A DNA stretch of 64,000 nucleotides from Sphingomonas bacterium (GCA_030149245.1 JASBRX010000036.1:1-64000), one strand, 5' to 3'. Shown: positions 35,869 to 45,356, counted from the first letter of the stretch. Translations and numbers: made by a program. The notes: generated by a model not told the origin, from the letters alone.

Positions 35869-38800
35869 TTAGAAGTTGAACCCGGTCGAGACCTTCACCG
35901 TGCGCGGCGGGCCGTCGATGTTGTAGTTGTTCGGGTCGCGCAGACCCGTGGTCGAGTTGAACCCGTTATAGTTGCGGTCGTTCATCAGGTTGATGATGTC
36001 GATGCGGAACCACACGCGGGTGTTGTCATTGATGAAGCCGAGCTTGAACTCCTTCGTCGCCGACAGGTCGAGCTGACGATAGCCCCACTTGTCGCCATTG
36101 CCGTCCGCTTCGATCGCGACGACATCCTTGGTGCCGGGTCCGGTGGGGTTGGTGGTGGGCACGAACCGCTTGAGCCACACCGGCGACGCGATCTGGAACT
36201 TCGTCGCCAGCGTGATGCCGTACGGAATGTCCACCGTGCCGGCCATCACGAAGCGATGGCTGCGCACGCCCGCCGAAGGACGGAAGGGATATTCGTCGAT
36301 GCTGGAGTAATCGAGCGAGAACACTTCACCGAACTGACGATTCTCGTTCGCCTTGGTGTAGGTGTAAGTCGCGTCGATGCTCCACGGCGAGGCCTGCGTA
36401 TAGCGCTTGATCAGCTTCAGGAAGCCCGTGTCGGCGTTGGTCGCCAGGCCGTTGTCGCCGATGATGATCGAACCGAACGGGGCGGGAGTGAAGCCGAACG
36501 GCGCGTCCGGTGCCCCGGTCGCCGGGAAGAACAAGCCACCCGGACGACGGTTGCCCAACAGATAGACAAACCCGTCGCGGCTTTCGACGTGCGAATAGCC
36601 AACCTCGGCTTCGAGCAGGCCAAAGGTCCCGCGCAGGCCCAGGCTGTACTGGTCCGAATACGGCATCTTGATGTCGTTCTTGATGAAGCGCAGTTCGCGT
36701 CCGGCACCTGCAGGCAGGCCTGCAAGCAGCGCCTCACGACCGGCGGCCGTCTGGTACGCCGGGTTATACGGGATGCAGGTCGCACTCGGGGTACACACGT
36801 TGACCGTATCGCCGGGGACGATGAAGTTGAACGTGCGGCTCGCGCCCGTCCCCTGCGTCAATTCCTGCTGCAGGAAGTCGAATTGGGTGCGGTCGTACGA
36901 ACGGCCGAAGCCACCGAACACCGCGAAGCGGCCCGCTTCATCAAGCTTGTAGTTGAAGCCGATGCGCGGCTGAAACGCACCCGTGAACGCCTTTCGCTCG
37001 GTGCCGGTCGAGATGTAGTCGTTGATGTCGTAATTGGCGCCGTTGAGGTTCGGATAGTTCGCCGCGCTGACCGCCGCGACCTGCGCCGCCGGATGGACAT
37101 AGTTGAGGAACGCCGGCGTCCGCTCATAATCCCAGCGCAGGCCCAGATTGACCGTCAGGCGATCGGTCACGTCCCAATCGTCCTGGGCATAGATGCCCAG
37201 CTGGAAGTTCTTCGACGTGACCGTGCGGTCATCCAGGCTTCCCGTCAGCGACTGGAAGCTCATCTGATACGGCGTCGTCGTGTTCAGCGCGGTCGCCCCG
37301 ATCGGCGTAAAGTAACGGAACACGGGGTTGAAGCCGTTCAGTTCCAGCGTGTTGAGCGTCACCCACTTCGCCTTCACGCCGAACTTGAAGGTATGACCTT
37401 GCAGGCCGGTATAGGTGAAGTCGTTCGAGATCTGCCAGCCCTTCTGGCCCTTGTTCTGGAAATTGGTGCCGCCACCGATTTCAAGGACGTTACCGTCGAT
37501 ATTGTTCGTCGGATTGGTCGGGTTCAGAATGCGCACGCGATAGACATAGCGGTTCGCCTGGAGGAACGGCTGTGGGTTCCACTTCACGTCTTCATAAGCG
37601 ACCTTGAAGTCGTTGATCCAGTTCTCCTCGGTGTGCTGCCACCGACCCAAGCCCCGGATTTCTTCAACCTTTGCAAGGGTGCGCGTCTCGTAAGCGGCGA
37701 CACCGCTGTTGAACTGCTCACCGGTTTCGTCGCGATACTTGCCCGAAAACTCGAACAGATCCTTGTCGGTCGGCGTGAAGTTGATCTTGCCGAAATACAG
37801 GTTCTCGTCGAACTCTTCGTTGAACGATCCGTAGTTCGCCGCCAGGTCTGCCGGGATAAGCGGCAGGACCGTGCTCAGATTTGCCGGAATATTCACATTC
37901 CGTGGCGTCAGGCGGCGCTTGCCTTCATAGGCGACAAAGAAATGCAGCATGTCCTTGATGATTGGGCCGCCCAGCGTACCGCCGAACTGAAGATCCTTCG
38001 TCCGCACTTTGCCTTGGGCATTGGCGGGCATGAACTCGATCGGACGCGCGTCCCGCAGATCCTGATTGGTGAAGTCGACAAAGCCGGAGCCTTCGAACGT
38101 GTTGGTGCCCGACTTGGTTACTGCGGTGATCGCGACCGAGCTGACCTGATCGAACTCGGCCTTGTAGTTCGAGCTGATCACGCGATACTCGCCGATCGCC
38201 GCCTGCGGGAACGGGTTGCCTTGGGTCGAATCCTGCCCGGTGATGCCGTTCTTGAGGACATAGTCCTTCTGACCGACGCCATCGATGAAGATGTTGACCG
38301 AGTTGGAGTTCTGCGCACCGCCCTGCAGGCGCGACTGGTCGCTGCCGTTGGTGATGAACTGAACGCCGGGCGCGAGGTCGGCGAACGCAAGGAAGTTGCG
38401 GTTGTTCTGTGGCAACTGCTCGATCAGGCGCGGGGTGATCGTCGTGCCGACTTCGCCACCCTGCATCGAACGGATGCGGCCGCCGGTGATGATGATTTCT
38501 TCGCCGCCATCGGCCGACGCCACCTGCGGTGCCGACAGGTCGAAATCGAACACGGCATTCTGCGCGACCGCGAGGTTGAACTCGTCGGTGCGACGCACGC
38601 CGCTGGGGGTCGTCACCTCAAGCCGGTAGTTGCCAGGGGGGAGCGACGCGAACTGGTAGCTGCCATCGGCGCTCGGCGTGCTGGTGCGGGTGAAGCCGGT
38701 GTCGACATTGACGATCGTCACCTGGCTGACGCCACCCTCGGCCGTGACCTTGCCGCGCAGCGACGAGGAGACCTGTGCCTGCGCCGGAACCGCAAGGCCG

Positions 38801-38904
38801 ATGGCCAGCACCGTTCCCGCGCTCGACCATGCGAGTGCAGCAGCAGCGGCGCGCAAGCGCGAACCGCGAATAAGTCCGTTAGTTGCGGAATGTGAAGCCT
38901 TCAC
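35869..38904 (-). CDS. Oar-like TonB-dependent receptor
   Basis: Outer-membrane receptor of 1011 residues. It has a signal peptide ending AVPAQAQ, a carboxypeptidase-regulatory-like domain (SLRGKVTAEGGVSQVTIVNV... residues about 47-135), a plug (EEIIITGGRIRSMQGGEVGT), then a long beta barrel ending VSTGFNF with a terminal Phe. It likely imports an oligosaccharide because a GH144-type glycosidase follows and a LacI-type operator precedes it. The start is GTG at 38904 behind a GGGGGG run; no ATG is better placed. Confidence 0.93.
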   Translation of the reverse strand: MKASHSATNGLIRGSRLRAAAAALAWSSAGTVLAIGLAVPAQAQVSSSLRGKVTAEGGVSQVTIVNVDTGFTRTSTPSADGSYQFASLPPGNYRLEVTTPSGVRRTDEFNLAVAQNAVFDFDLSAPQVASADGGEEIIITGGRIRSMQGGEVGTTITPRLIEQLPQNNRNFLAFADLAPGVQFITNGSDQSRLQGGAQNSNSVNIFIDGVGQKDYVLKNGITGQDSTQGNPFPQAAIGEYRVISSNYKAEFDQVSSVAITAVTKSGTNTFEGSGFVDFTNQDLRDARPIEFMPANAQGKVRTKDLQFGGTLGGPIIKDMLHFFVAYEGKRRLTPRNVNIPANLSTVLPLIPADLAANYGSFNEEFDENLYFGKINFTPTDKDLFEFSGKYRDETGEQFNSGVAAYETRTLAKVEEIRGLGRWQHTEENWINDFKVAYEDVKWNPQPFLQANRYVYRVRILNPTNPTNNIDGNVLEIGGGTNFQNKGQKGWQISNDFTYTGLQGHTFKFGVKAKWVTLNTLELNGFNPVFRYFTPIGATALNTTTPYQMSFQSLTGSLDDRTVTSKNFQLGIYAQDDWDVTDRLTVNLGLRWDYERTPAFLNYVHPAAQVAAVSAANYPNLNGANYDINDYISTGTERKAFTGAFQPRIGFNYKLDEAGRFAVFGGFGRSYDRTQFDFLQQELTQGTGASRTFNFIVPGDTVNVCTPSATCIPYNPAYQTAAGREALLAGLPAGAGRELRFIKNDIKMPYSDQYSLGLRGTFGLLEAEVGYSHVESRDGFVYLLGNRRPGGLFFPATGAPDAPFGFTPAPFGSIIIGDNGLATNADTGFLKLIKRYTQASPWSIDATYTYTKANENRQFGEVFSLDYSSIDEYPFRPSAGVRSHRFVMAGTVDIPYGITLATKFQIASPVWLKRFVPTTNPTGPGTKDVVAIEADGNGDKWGYRQLDLSATKEFKLGFINDNTRVWFRIDIINLMNDRNYNGFNSTTGLRDPNNYNIDGPPRTVKVSTGFNF

Positions 38905-39003
38905 AGCATCCCCCCTGGAGGTTTGACAACGTTTACCCTGAACCGCCGCGTGCGCTTGATGCGCGACTCGACGGCCCGCCTATTATGTTCTTTGCCCGAA
39001 AAC

Positions 39004-39017
39004 TGTAACCGGTTTCA
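39004..39017 (-). promoter_or_regulatory. LacI-family type operator upstream of the TonB receptor
   Basis: TGTAACCGGTTTCA is a near-perfect palindrome around a central CG, fitting the TGnnAnCGnTnnCA pattern of LacI-family sugar regulators. It lies 100 bp before the receptor GTG. A CATAAT (-10-like) box sits on the minus strand at 38982-38987, so the site would cover or adjoin the -35 region and act as a repressor site. No LacI gene is in the window. Confidence 0.6.
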
Positions 39018-39119
39018 TGACGGCTGTATAGAAAAAGTTCGGGCACGCATTTTGAGTATGACCCCAACCGCCGCACCGGTGCGCGTCAGAGTCTGACCGT
39101 GGTTCGATCGCCGCGTCCG

Positions 39120-39204
39120 CCGCATACAGCCGGTGTGCGGAGACGCATTTTTCCCCTCCTGAACTCGACGGGGCGCCCGGCCAGTCCGCGGCGCCCTCTT
39201 TTTT
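39120..39204 (+). terminator. Tandem hairpins with T runs without an upstream gene
   Basis: A hairpin CCGCATAC/GTGTGCGG (39120-39140) is followed by five T after a short gap. A second, GGGCGCC/GGCGCCC (39171-39177/39190-39196), is followed by TCTTTTTT, a good rho-independent terminator on the plus strand. No plus-strand protein gene lies upstream (the receptor is on the minus strand), so they may end a short non-coding or leader transcript. Confidence 0.6.
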
Positions 39205-39226
39205 GTGTGCGTGGGGCTCACTATTC

Positions 39227-39386
39227 ATCCCCCAGCTTGCTGGGGGAGGGGGACCGCCGCCGCAGGCGGTGGTGGAGGGGCGGCCGCGCAGACGGCCGTG
39301 AACAGCTCGGCAAAGTTCCGCCGCTTGCAGCGGCGGCCCCTCCGTCAGCGCTACGCGCTGCCACCTCCCCTGCAGTGCAGGGGAGG
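39227..39386. repeat. 160-bp multi-hairpin intergenic element, copy 2
   Basis: Same layout as copy 1: terminal hairpin CCCCCAGCTTGCTGGGGG, CCGCCGCAGGCGG-like hairpin, GGTGGTGGAGGGGC, central CGGCCGCGCAGACGGCCG hairpin, TGAACAGCTCGGCAAAGTT, CCGCCGCTTGCAGCGGCGG hairpin, GCCCCTCCGTC, AGCGCTACGCGCT, CCACCT and terminal CCCCTGCAGTGCAGGGGAGG. The first bases are degenerate (ATCCCC in place of CCTCCCC). It lies between the divergent TonB receptor and the REC-GGDEF-EAL gene. Confidence 0.85.
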
Positions 39387-39507
39387 ACTTTTGAAAACGC
39401 GATCCCCGCATAGGGCTTGCTCCGGAGCCGATGGGGAACGCGGCGTTAACCCTTTTACCTCGCCTTAACCCGCACCGCGTACGCGGGATGCAAGTGGAAG
39501 AGGGGAC

Positions 39508-41388
39508 TTGGCCTTGCGCATTCTGATCGTGGACGATGAAGCCGGGATGCACGAATCCTATCGCCAATGCTTCAAGGGCAGCGGTATCGGGGCGGCGCAG
39601 GGCGCTGCGCTGGACGCGATGGCCGCGGAACTGTTCGGCGATGACGAGGTCGCGACCGCACCCGTCGGCGATCTGCCGGAATTCGAGACGGTCCATTGCA
39701 TGCAGGGACTGGACGGCGTCGAGGCCGTGGCAAAGGCAAAGGCCAGCGGCAACCCGTTCCCGGTCGCCTTCATTGACGTGCGCATGCCGCCGGGCATCGA
39801 TGGCAAGGAAACCGCCAAGCGCATCCGTGCGATCGATCCCGACATCAACATCGTCATCGTCACCGGCTATTCCGATTTCTCCCCGCTCGAAATCAGCCGC
39901 GCCGCCGGTCCCGCCGACAAGATCTTCTACATCGCCAAGCCGTTTCAGGTGGAAGAGGTCGTCCAGACCGCAACCGCGCTCGGCAAGCGCTGGGAGGTCG
40001 ATCAGCAACTCGCCCGCGCCATGGCGCTGCTCGAAGAGCAAAAGGCCGAGCTCGCCGCCAATGAGAGCAAGGCCAGCCATCTCGCCAATCACGACAGCTT
40101 GACCGACGCGCCCAACCGGCTCGCCTTCATGCGCGCGCTGACGGATCATGTGCGCGGGCCCGATACGTTCGCGATGGCGATGATGGATCTGGACCGGTTC
40201 AAGCTGGTCAACGACACGTTCGGCCATCTTGCCGGGGACGAGCTGATCCGCATGGTCTGCGCGACGCTCGAGGGCGCGGTGCCGCCGGGCGGGTTCGTCG
40301 CGCGCCTCGGCGGCGACGAGTTCGCGGTACTGATGAAGGTGGCGGGCGAAGGCGAAGCCATCGAGGCGGTCGAACGGCTGCTGCTTGCTTGCGCCAAGAC
40401 CTTCACCGTGTTCGGCCATTCGGTGCAGGGTTCGGCCTCCGCCGGCCTGGTGATCGTCGAACCGGGCATGAAGCATGACCCGATCGACGTGATGCGCCGC
40501 GCCGACCTGTCGCTCAACGAAAGCAAGCGTGCCGGCCGCGGCGTGGTGCGCGTGTTCGACGAGAGCATGGACGAATCGATCCGCTTCCGCCGCCAGATCG
40601 AAGGCGGCCTCAGCCAGGCGATCGCCAATGGCGAACTGCGCCTGGTCTATCAGCCGATCGTCGCGCGCGACCGGCTGGAAATCGTCGCGTTCGAAGCGTT
40701 GCTGCGCTGGAACAGCCCCGAATATGGCCCGATCTCGCCCGGCATGTTCATCCCGATCGCCGAGGAATCGAACCTGATCCACGAGCTGGGCGACTGGGTG
40801 CTCGATGAATCGCTCAAGATGCTGCAGCAATGGCCGGGGCAATATGTCTCGGTCAATTTCTCGCCGCGCCAGTTCCGCCGCCAGAATTTCGTCGGCCATG
40901 TCGTCGAGCGCGTGCAGCGCGCCGGGATCGAGCCGCGCCGCGTGCAGATCGAGATCACCGAGACCGCGATCTTCGACAATGCCGAGCGCGCCGCCGACAC
41001 CCTCTATCGCCTGCGCCAGATGGGCTTCCGCATCGCGCTTGACGATTTCGGCACCGGCTATTCCTCGCTCTACAATATCCGCAAATTCGCGCTCGATTGC
41101 CTGAAGATCGACCGCAGTTTCATCGACGGCATGGGCCGCGAGCGGGAGAGCGCCGCAATCGTCCACTCGATCATCCATCTCGGCCGCGCGCTGGGGCTGG
41201 AAGTGGTCGCAGAGGGCGTCGAGACCGAAGCGCATCTCGCCGCATTGCGCGTCGCCGGGTGCAGCCATGTCCAGGGCTATTATCTCGCCCGCCCGCTGGA
41301 GGCTGACGTCGCGATCCGCGCCGCGCATGAACGCTTCATGGGTGACGAGGACGAGTCCAGCGCGCCGGCCACCGGCACCCACGGGTGA
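39508..41388 (+). CDS. Receiver-GGDEF-EAL cyclic di-GMP protein
   Basis: Cytoplasmic protein of 626 residues. The N-terminal receiver has phospho-Asp90 (VAFIDVRMPPGIDG) and the Lys site IAKPF, with an insertion between the first strands. A short coiled coil precedes a canonical GGDEF (RLGGDEFAVLM, near residue 268) and an EAL domain (Glu396 in FEALLRW; IEITETAIF; LDDFGTGYSS; AEGVETEAHL). Both catalytic motifs look intact, so it may make or break c-di-GMP, controlled by phosphorylation. The start is TTG at 39508 after GAGGGG. It is followed by a kinase with a 4-bp overlap, the likely partner. Confidence 0.9.
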   Translation: MALRILIVDDEAGMHESYRQCFKGSGIGAAQGAALDAMAAELFGDDEVATAPVGDLPEFETVHCMQGLDGVEAVAKAKASGNPFPVAFIDVRMPPGIDGKETAKRIRAIDPDINIVIVTGYSDFSPLEISRAAGPADKIFYIAKPFQVEEVVQTATALGKRWEVDQQLARAMALLEEQKAELAANESKASHLANHDSLTDAPNRLAFMRALTDHVRGPDTFAMAMMDLDRFKLVNDTFGHLAGDELIRMVCATLEGAVPPGGFVARLGGDEFAVLMKVAGEGEAIEAVERLLLACAKTFTVFGHSVQGSASAGLVIVEPGMKHDPIDVMRRADLSLNESKRAGRGVVRVFDESMDESIRFRRQIEGGLSQAIANGELRLVYQPIVARDRLEIVAFEALLRWNSPEYGPISPGMFIPIAEESNLIHELGDWVLDESLKMLQQWPGQYVSVNFSPRQFRRQNFVGHVVERVQRAGIEPRRVQIEITETAIFDNAERAADTLYRLRQMGFRIALDDFGTGYSSLYNIRKFALDCLKIDRSFIDGMGRERESAAIVHSIIHLGRALGLEVVAEGVETEAHLAALRVAGCSHVQGYYLARPLEADVAIRAAHERFMGDEDESSAPATGTHG

Positions 41389-43250
41389 CGCCGCCGCGAT
41401 CCATGTTCGACCGCATTCGCTCCCGTATTCCGCGCTCGCTGGGGGCCAAGCTTGTCGCGATCCTGACCGGGGTCGCGCTGCTCGGTGCCGCCAGCATCAC
41501 GCTGCTGCTCGCGCTCGTCATCACCCCCAGTTTCGACCGGCTGGAGGCACAGGCGATCGACGGCCATGTTGAACGCACCCGCGCCGCGCTGACCGAATAT
41601 GCCTCGAAGGTCGAGGCGTCGGTGCGCGACTATGGCGACTGGAACGAGAGCTACGACTATATGGGCGCGCCCAACCGCGCGTTTGAGGAGGACAGCTTCG
41701 CCACCTCCGCGATGGTCAATCTTGGCGTCAACGGCATGGCTTATGTCCGCCCCGACGGCGACGTGGTGATCGCGCGCTGGCTTGACCTTGAAAGCGGCAA
41801 GGACGTGCCGGAGATGCGCGCGCGGCTCCTCGCCGAAATCCGCCGCATCGATTTCCGCCGTGCGCTGGCCAAGGATAACAGCGCCAGCTTCTACGCGCGC
41901 CTCGGCAACCGCATCGCCGCGATCGGCATCGCGCAGGTCCGCCGCACCGACGGCAGCGGCGATCCGCGCGGCCATGTCGTGATGGCGCGCATGATCACCT
42001 CGCAACAGCTCGGCAATCTGCTCCAGCTGCGTGCCGGACTTGGGCTGAACGCGCCGGTGTCCGCGCCGCGCCTCGACCTCGGCGAACGCGACATCGCCGT
42101 CGCGGTGCCGGTGCCGGGGGAGGGCGGGGGCAGCATCGCCAGCGCCACCTTCCGCGTCCCGCGCGACCTGTCCCGGCTCGGCCGCAACATGCTGCAACTC
42201 GCCGTCGTCGGCACCACCGCGCTGATGCTGCTGGTGATGGCGGTGCTCAGCGTGATGATCGGCCGGCTGGTGCTGCGCCCGCTCAATCGCGTCGAACAGC
42301 ATATGGGCGTGGTGCGTGGATCGGGGAACCTCGTCCCCCTCACCGAAGCGCCGCGCCGCGACGAGATCGGCAGCCTGGTCGACAGCTTCAACGCGATGCT
42401 GGTCCAGCTCAAGGACCTGCGCGAACAGGTCGAGGCGCAGTCGTTCAAGCTCGGCCAGTCCGAAAGCGCGGTCGCGGTGATGCACAATGTCCGCAATGCG
42501 CTCAATCCGATCAGCACCGTGCTCAGCCAGGGGCTGGGCGAGGCACCCGCGACCGACCGCGCCTTGCTCGACCGCGCGCTCAGCGAGCTGGCCGATGACA
42601 GCATCCCGCTAGCGCGCCGCCAGAAACTCGTCGCCTTCGTCGCCGCCGCGCTGTCCAGCGAAGCCCAAGCGCGGGAAGCGCGCAAGGAACAGCTCGGCAT
42701 CGGCCGCGACGCGCTGCACAACGTTCTCGAAATCATCGGGCGGCAGCAGGAGCAGGCGCATGAACGCCCGCCGCTCGAAACCTGCGACGTCACCGATATC
42801 GTCGCGCGCAACGCCACGATCGCGCGCTATTCGGGGGCCAGCTCGATCGCCTTCCACTTCCCCTCGACGCCGCACTGGGTGCTCGCCAATCGCGTGCTGC
42901 TCAGCCAGGTGATCGGCAACCTCTTCTCCAATGCCGCCGAGGCCATCGCCGCGACCGGTCGCGACGGGGGCAGCATCGCCGTGTCGATCCGCGAGATCGG
43001 CGACCGCATGGAAATCCGCATCACCGACGATGGCGAAGGCTTCGATCCCGAAAAGGCGCCCCAGCTGTTCCAGCGCGGCTATTCGACCCGCGTGAACAAG
43101 TCCGGCGGACTCGGTCTGCACTGGTGCGCCAACACGATGGTCGCGATGGGCGGCAGCCTGACCCTAGTCAGCGAAGGCGTCGGGATCGGCGCCAGCGCAG
43201 TGCTCGAACTCGCCGCATCCGATCTGGTGCGGGAGGATGTCGCGGCCTGA
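41385..43250 (+). CDS. CHASE4-HAMP sensor histidine kinase
   Basis: Membrane sensor kinase of 621 residues with two membrane segments (about 20-45 and 262-285). Between them is a periplasmic CHASE4-like domain (YGDWNESYDYM; SAMVNLGVNGMAYV). A HAMP-like linker follows (RPLNRVEQHM), then the His site MHNVRNALNPI (His367), then an HATPase (NLFSNAAEAIAA; DDGEGFDPEKAP; GLGLHWCANTMV). The His motif differs from classical HExxTP kinases. GTG at 41385 lies in a GTGA overlap with the REC-GGDEF-EAL stop; ATG 41403 is an alternative. It is predicted to phosphorylate the upstream receiver. Confidence 0.88.
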   Translation: MTPPRSMFDRIRSRIPRSLGAKLVAILTGVALLGAASITLLLALVITPSFDRLEAQAIDGHVERTRAALTEYASKVEASVRDYGDWNESYDYMGAPNRAFEEDSFATSAMVNLGVNGMAYVRPDGDVVIARWLDLESGKDVPEMRARLLAEIRRIDFRRALAKDNSASFYARLGNRIAAIGIAQVRRTDGSGDPRGHVVMARMITSQQLGNLLQLRAGLGLNAPVSAPRLDLGERDIAVAVPVPGEGGGSIASATFRVPRDLSRLGRNMLQLAVVGTTALMLLVMAVLSVMIGRLVLRPLNRVEQHMGVVRGSGNLVPLTEAPRRDEIGSLVDSFNAMLVQLKDLREQVEAQSFKLGQSESAVAVMHNVRNALNPISTVLSQGLGEAPATDRALLDRALSELADDSIPLARRQKLVAFVAAALSSEAQAREARKEQLGIGRDALHNVLEIIGRQQEQAHERPPLETCDVTDIVARNATIARYSGASSIAFHFPSTPHWVLANRVLLSQVIGNLFSNAAEAIAATGRDGGSIAVSIREIGDRMEIRITDDGEGFDPEKAPQLFQRGYSTRVNKSGGLGLHWCANTMVAMGGSLTLVSEGVGIGASAVLELAASDLVREDVAA

Positions 43251-43307
43251 GGATCGCGACTGGTTTCGTCCCTCGCTATCACTGACGCGCTGCGACAGGG
43301 TTGGGCG

Positions 43308-43970
43308 ATGCGCAGCTTCTTCCTCGCACTAGCACTGCTTGCCGCACCCGCCGCCCATGCGTGCAGCGTCGCACCCGGCTACCGCGTCCCGACGACGCTG
43401 GAGCTGGCCGCGCAGGCCGACGCCATCATCGTTGCTCAGCCATTCGACCAGCGGGCAACCGCCGAAGGCGCGCCTGAGATTGTATTCGCGTCGCTCGTCA
43501 TTCTGAAAGGGGCACCCGGTCGGGAGGTCAAAGACGATCGGATCGTGGTCAATGCGCCCGGGATCCTGTCGGTCGAAGAACAGCCCGCAAGGCCCAGCGA
43601 CCCCCGCGAACTCGTCCGCGCCCATCCCGAGGCGTATGAAGGCGGCTGTGTCCGCGTGACCTTTCATCCCAAACAATGGGTCGTGTTGTTTCTGAAGCGC
43701 GAGGGCGATGACTATCGCGTCATTTCCTACCCATTCGCGCGCACTGCCGAGGATACCGCCCTGCCGGACTCGCGCTGGCTCAAGGCGGTGCGCGAATATA
43801 TCGCCATCGCGGCGCTACCCCCTGCCGCACGGCGCGCGCGGATGGCGGTGCGGCGCGATCTATTGAAGGCCCGCGGCGACGCGGACTCGCTGGCGATCGC
43901 GGCCGATATCGCGCGCGAACTGGTCGGTCCGCGCAAGCCGCTGCGCGAACCACTGCCGCCGGTCAAATAA
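43308..43970 (+). CDS. Exported hypothetical protein
   Basis: Protein of 220 residues with a signal peptide (FFLALALLAAPAAHACSV; Cys19 may be a lipobox but lacks the usual small residue pattern). The body (ELAAQADAIIVAQPFDQR; VTFHPKQWVVLFLKREGDD) has no recognised domain. It follows the kinase by 57 bp on the same strand and converges with the SET-domain gene by adjacent stops. A role in the kinase pathway is not supported beyond position. Confidence 0.65.
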   Translation: MRSFFLALALLAAPAAHACSVAPGYRVPTTLELAAQADAIIVAQPFDQRATAEGAPEIVFASLVILKGAPGREVKDDRIVVNAPGILSVEEQPARPSDPRELVRAHPEAYEGGCVRVTFHPKQWVVLFLKREGDDYRVISYPFARTAEDTALPDSRWLKAVREYIAIAALPPAARRARMAVRRDLLKARGDADSLAIAADIARELVGPRKPLREPLPPVK

Positions 43971-45113
43971 TCAGCTCGCCCGCCGCACCGGCGTCACCGC
44001 ATCCCTGCGCCGCAGATAGGGCGCGACCAGGTTGCGCGCGCGGAAAAACTCCTGCCGCTCGGGGCTCAGAGTGTCGAAATTGCCGATGACGCGGCGGCAC
44101 TCGGGCGACCGGCACTGGCAGATCATATGCCAGTTGGATTGCGCGAGCGTCGTCGAGTAATCCCAGCTGATCTCCTCACCCGACACGATGTCGCGCAGCG
44201 CGACGAGGATCACGCCATCGTCGGTGAAGCGCAGCCCGGCATTGGGGTCACAGCTATGGTTGACCAGATCGTCGAGCTGCCCCGACGGCCCCATATAATG
44301 GTCGGGCGTCACCTGCACGAAGCGGTCGTCGCTCCCGCGCATCAGGCTGGGGATATCGTCGACATGAAACCGCCGGCCGGTGAAGCGCATCAGCTCCGCC
44401 CCCTCGGCAAAGCGACAGGTGGCGTAGACCGCCTTGCCCAGATGATTCTCGCCCACCGTGAACAAGTTGCGCGGATAGCGATAGCGGTCGAGCACCACCA
44501 AGCCCCCGCGCGCCCAGCCGAACGAGCGCAGCGGGTTGATCGTCGCCAGCCCGATCATGAACCAGATGCTGGCATGGCAGGCGAGCTCAACGAAGATATA
44601 GGCGAATTCATCCGGCCCCGACCCGCCCGCGCGTACTGCGACCAGCAGGGTGGCGAGGTCGCCAAAGGTCCACAGCCCCCAGGCCGGCGAGCGCTCGGCG
44701 CTGCGGTCCTTCCACACGCTGACCCAGGTCGGCCAGAAGCTGACCGGCACCGCCGCGACCACCAGCATATGCGCCCAATAGGCCTCACGAAACGCCACCC
44801 AGATCAGCAATGCGCTGAGGCACGCGGCCATGCAAAACGCTTCGATCGTCGTCGGCGGCGCCCAGTTCGATCCGCGCCACAATGCGGCGGTGACGATCAG
44901 GCAACAGACGGCGGACAGGATGAACACCCATCCCTGCGGCGATCCCGGGTTCACCGCAGCATAGGTCAGTGCTTCGGCGGCGGCGGACGCGCTCCAGATC
45001 AGCCAGGAGGCGCGGTTGGGCCGCACGGTCGCACGGCGCAGGCCCAGCAGATACGCGCCATAGGCGGCAAAGCTGGCGCTCATCGCGATCAAAAACCAGA
45101 CATCGCCCGCCAT
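43971..45113 (-). CDS. Membrane protein with C-terminal SET domain
   Basis: Protein of 380 residues. The N-terminal 195 residues contain about six or seven hydrophobic segments (for example FLIAMSASFAAYGAYLLGL; WVFILSAVCCLIVTAALW). The C-terminal part is a SET methyltransferase fold: LGKAVYATCRFAEGAELM, NHSCDPNAGL at residues 285-294 (the NHS cofactor motif), SGEEISWDYS at 311-320, and a post-SET-like CQCxxxxC (Cys332, Cys334, Cys339). Bacterial SET proteins are usually soluble. A membrane-anchored form is uncommon, and the substrate is unknown. The ATG at 45113 follows AAGGGGG. Confidence 0.82.
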   Translation of the reverse strand: MAGDVWFLIAMSASFAAYGAYLLGLRRATVRPNRASWLIWSASAAAEALTYAAVNPGSPQGWVFILSAVCCLIVTAALWRGSNWAPPTTIEAFCMAACLSALLIWVAFREAYWAHMLVVAAVPVSFWPTWVSVWKDRSAERSPAWGLWTFGDLATLLVAVRAGGSGPDEFAYIFVELACHASIWFMIGLATINPLRSFGWARGGLVVLDRYRYPRNLFTVGENHLGKAVYATCRFAEGAELMRFTGRRFHVDDIPSLMRGSDDRFVQVTPDHYMGPSGQLDDLVNHSCDPNAGLRFTDDGVILVALRDIVSGEEISWDYSTTLAQSNWHMICQCRSPECRRVIGNFDTLSPERQEFFRARNLVAPYLRRRDAVTPVRRAS

Positions 45114-45320
45114 GAAACCCCCTTGATAAGGGATTCATTTACCCTGTTCCGACTCGCACGTCAAAGCACGACTCGCGCTGACTCCACGAGTCGCGGTGAT
45201 TCGCGACAAGTCTGGCGACGGGTGGGGCGGGGGGAGTCAAGCCGCGGTAGCTGTGAATCTGTTGCATGGCGACACAGGCTCGGTCGCGCGATCGGCAGTT
45301 TCGCATCCAGAACGGATCAG

Positions 45321-45356
45321 AAAAATAAAGGCCGCAATCCCAGTGGGATGGCGGCC
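45321..45356 (-). terminator. Intrinsic terminator upstream of the SET-domain gene
   Basis: GGCCGCAATCCC (45330-45341) and GGGATGGCGGCC (45345-45356) form a stem with one mismatch. On the minus strand it is followed by TTTATTTTT. It lies 208 bp before the SET gene start and 78 bp after a 17-codon ORF, so it ends a short leader-like transcript or attenuates the SET gene. Confidence 0.75.

Noticed and set aside
36256..38895. 879-codon plus-strand ORF opposite the TonB receptor
   Set aside because: Mirror frame of a strongly supported receptor; composition and lack of motifs mark it as a shadow.
39098..39112. tRNA-like GGTTCGATC box
   Set aside because: No acceptor or anticodon arm and no CCA end could be folded around it.
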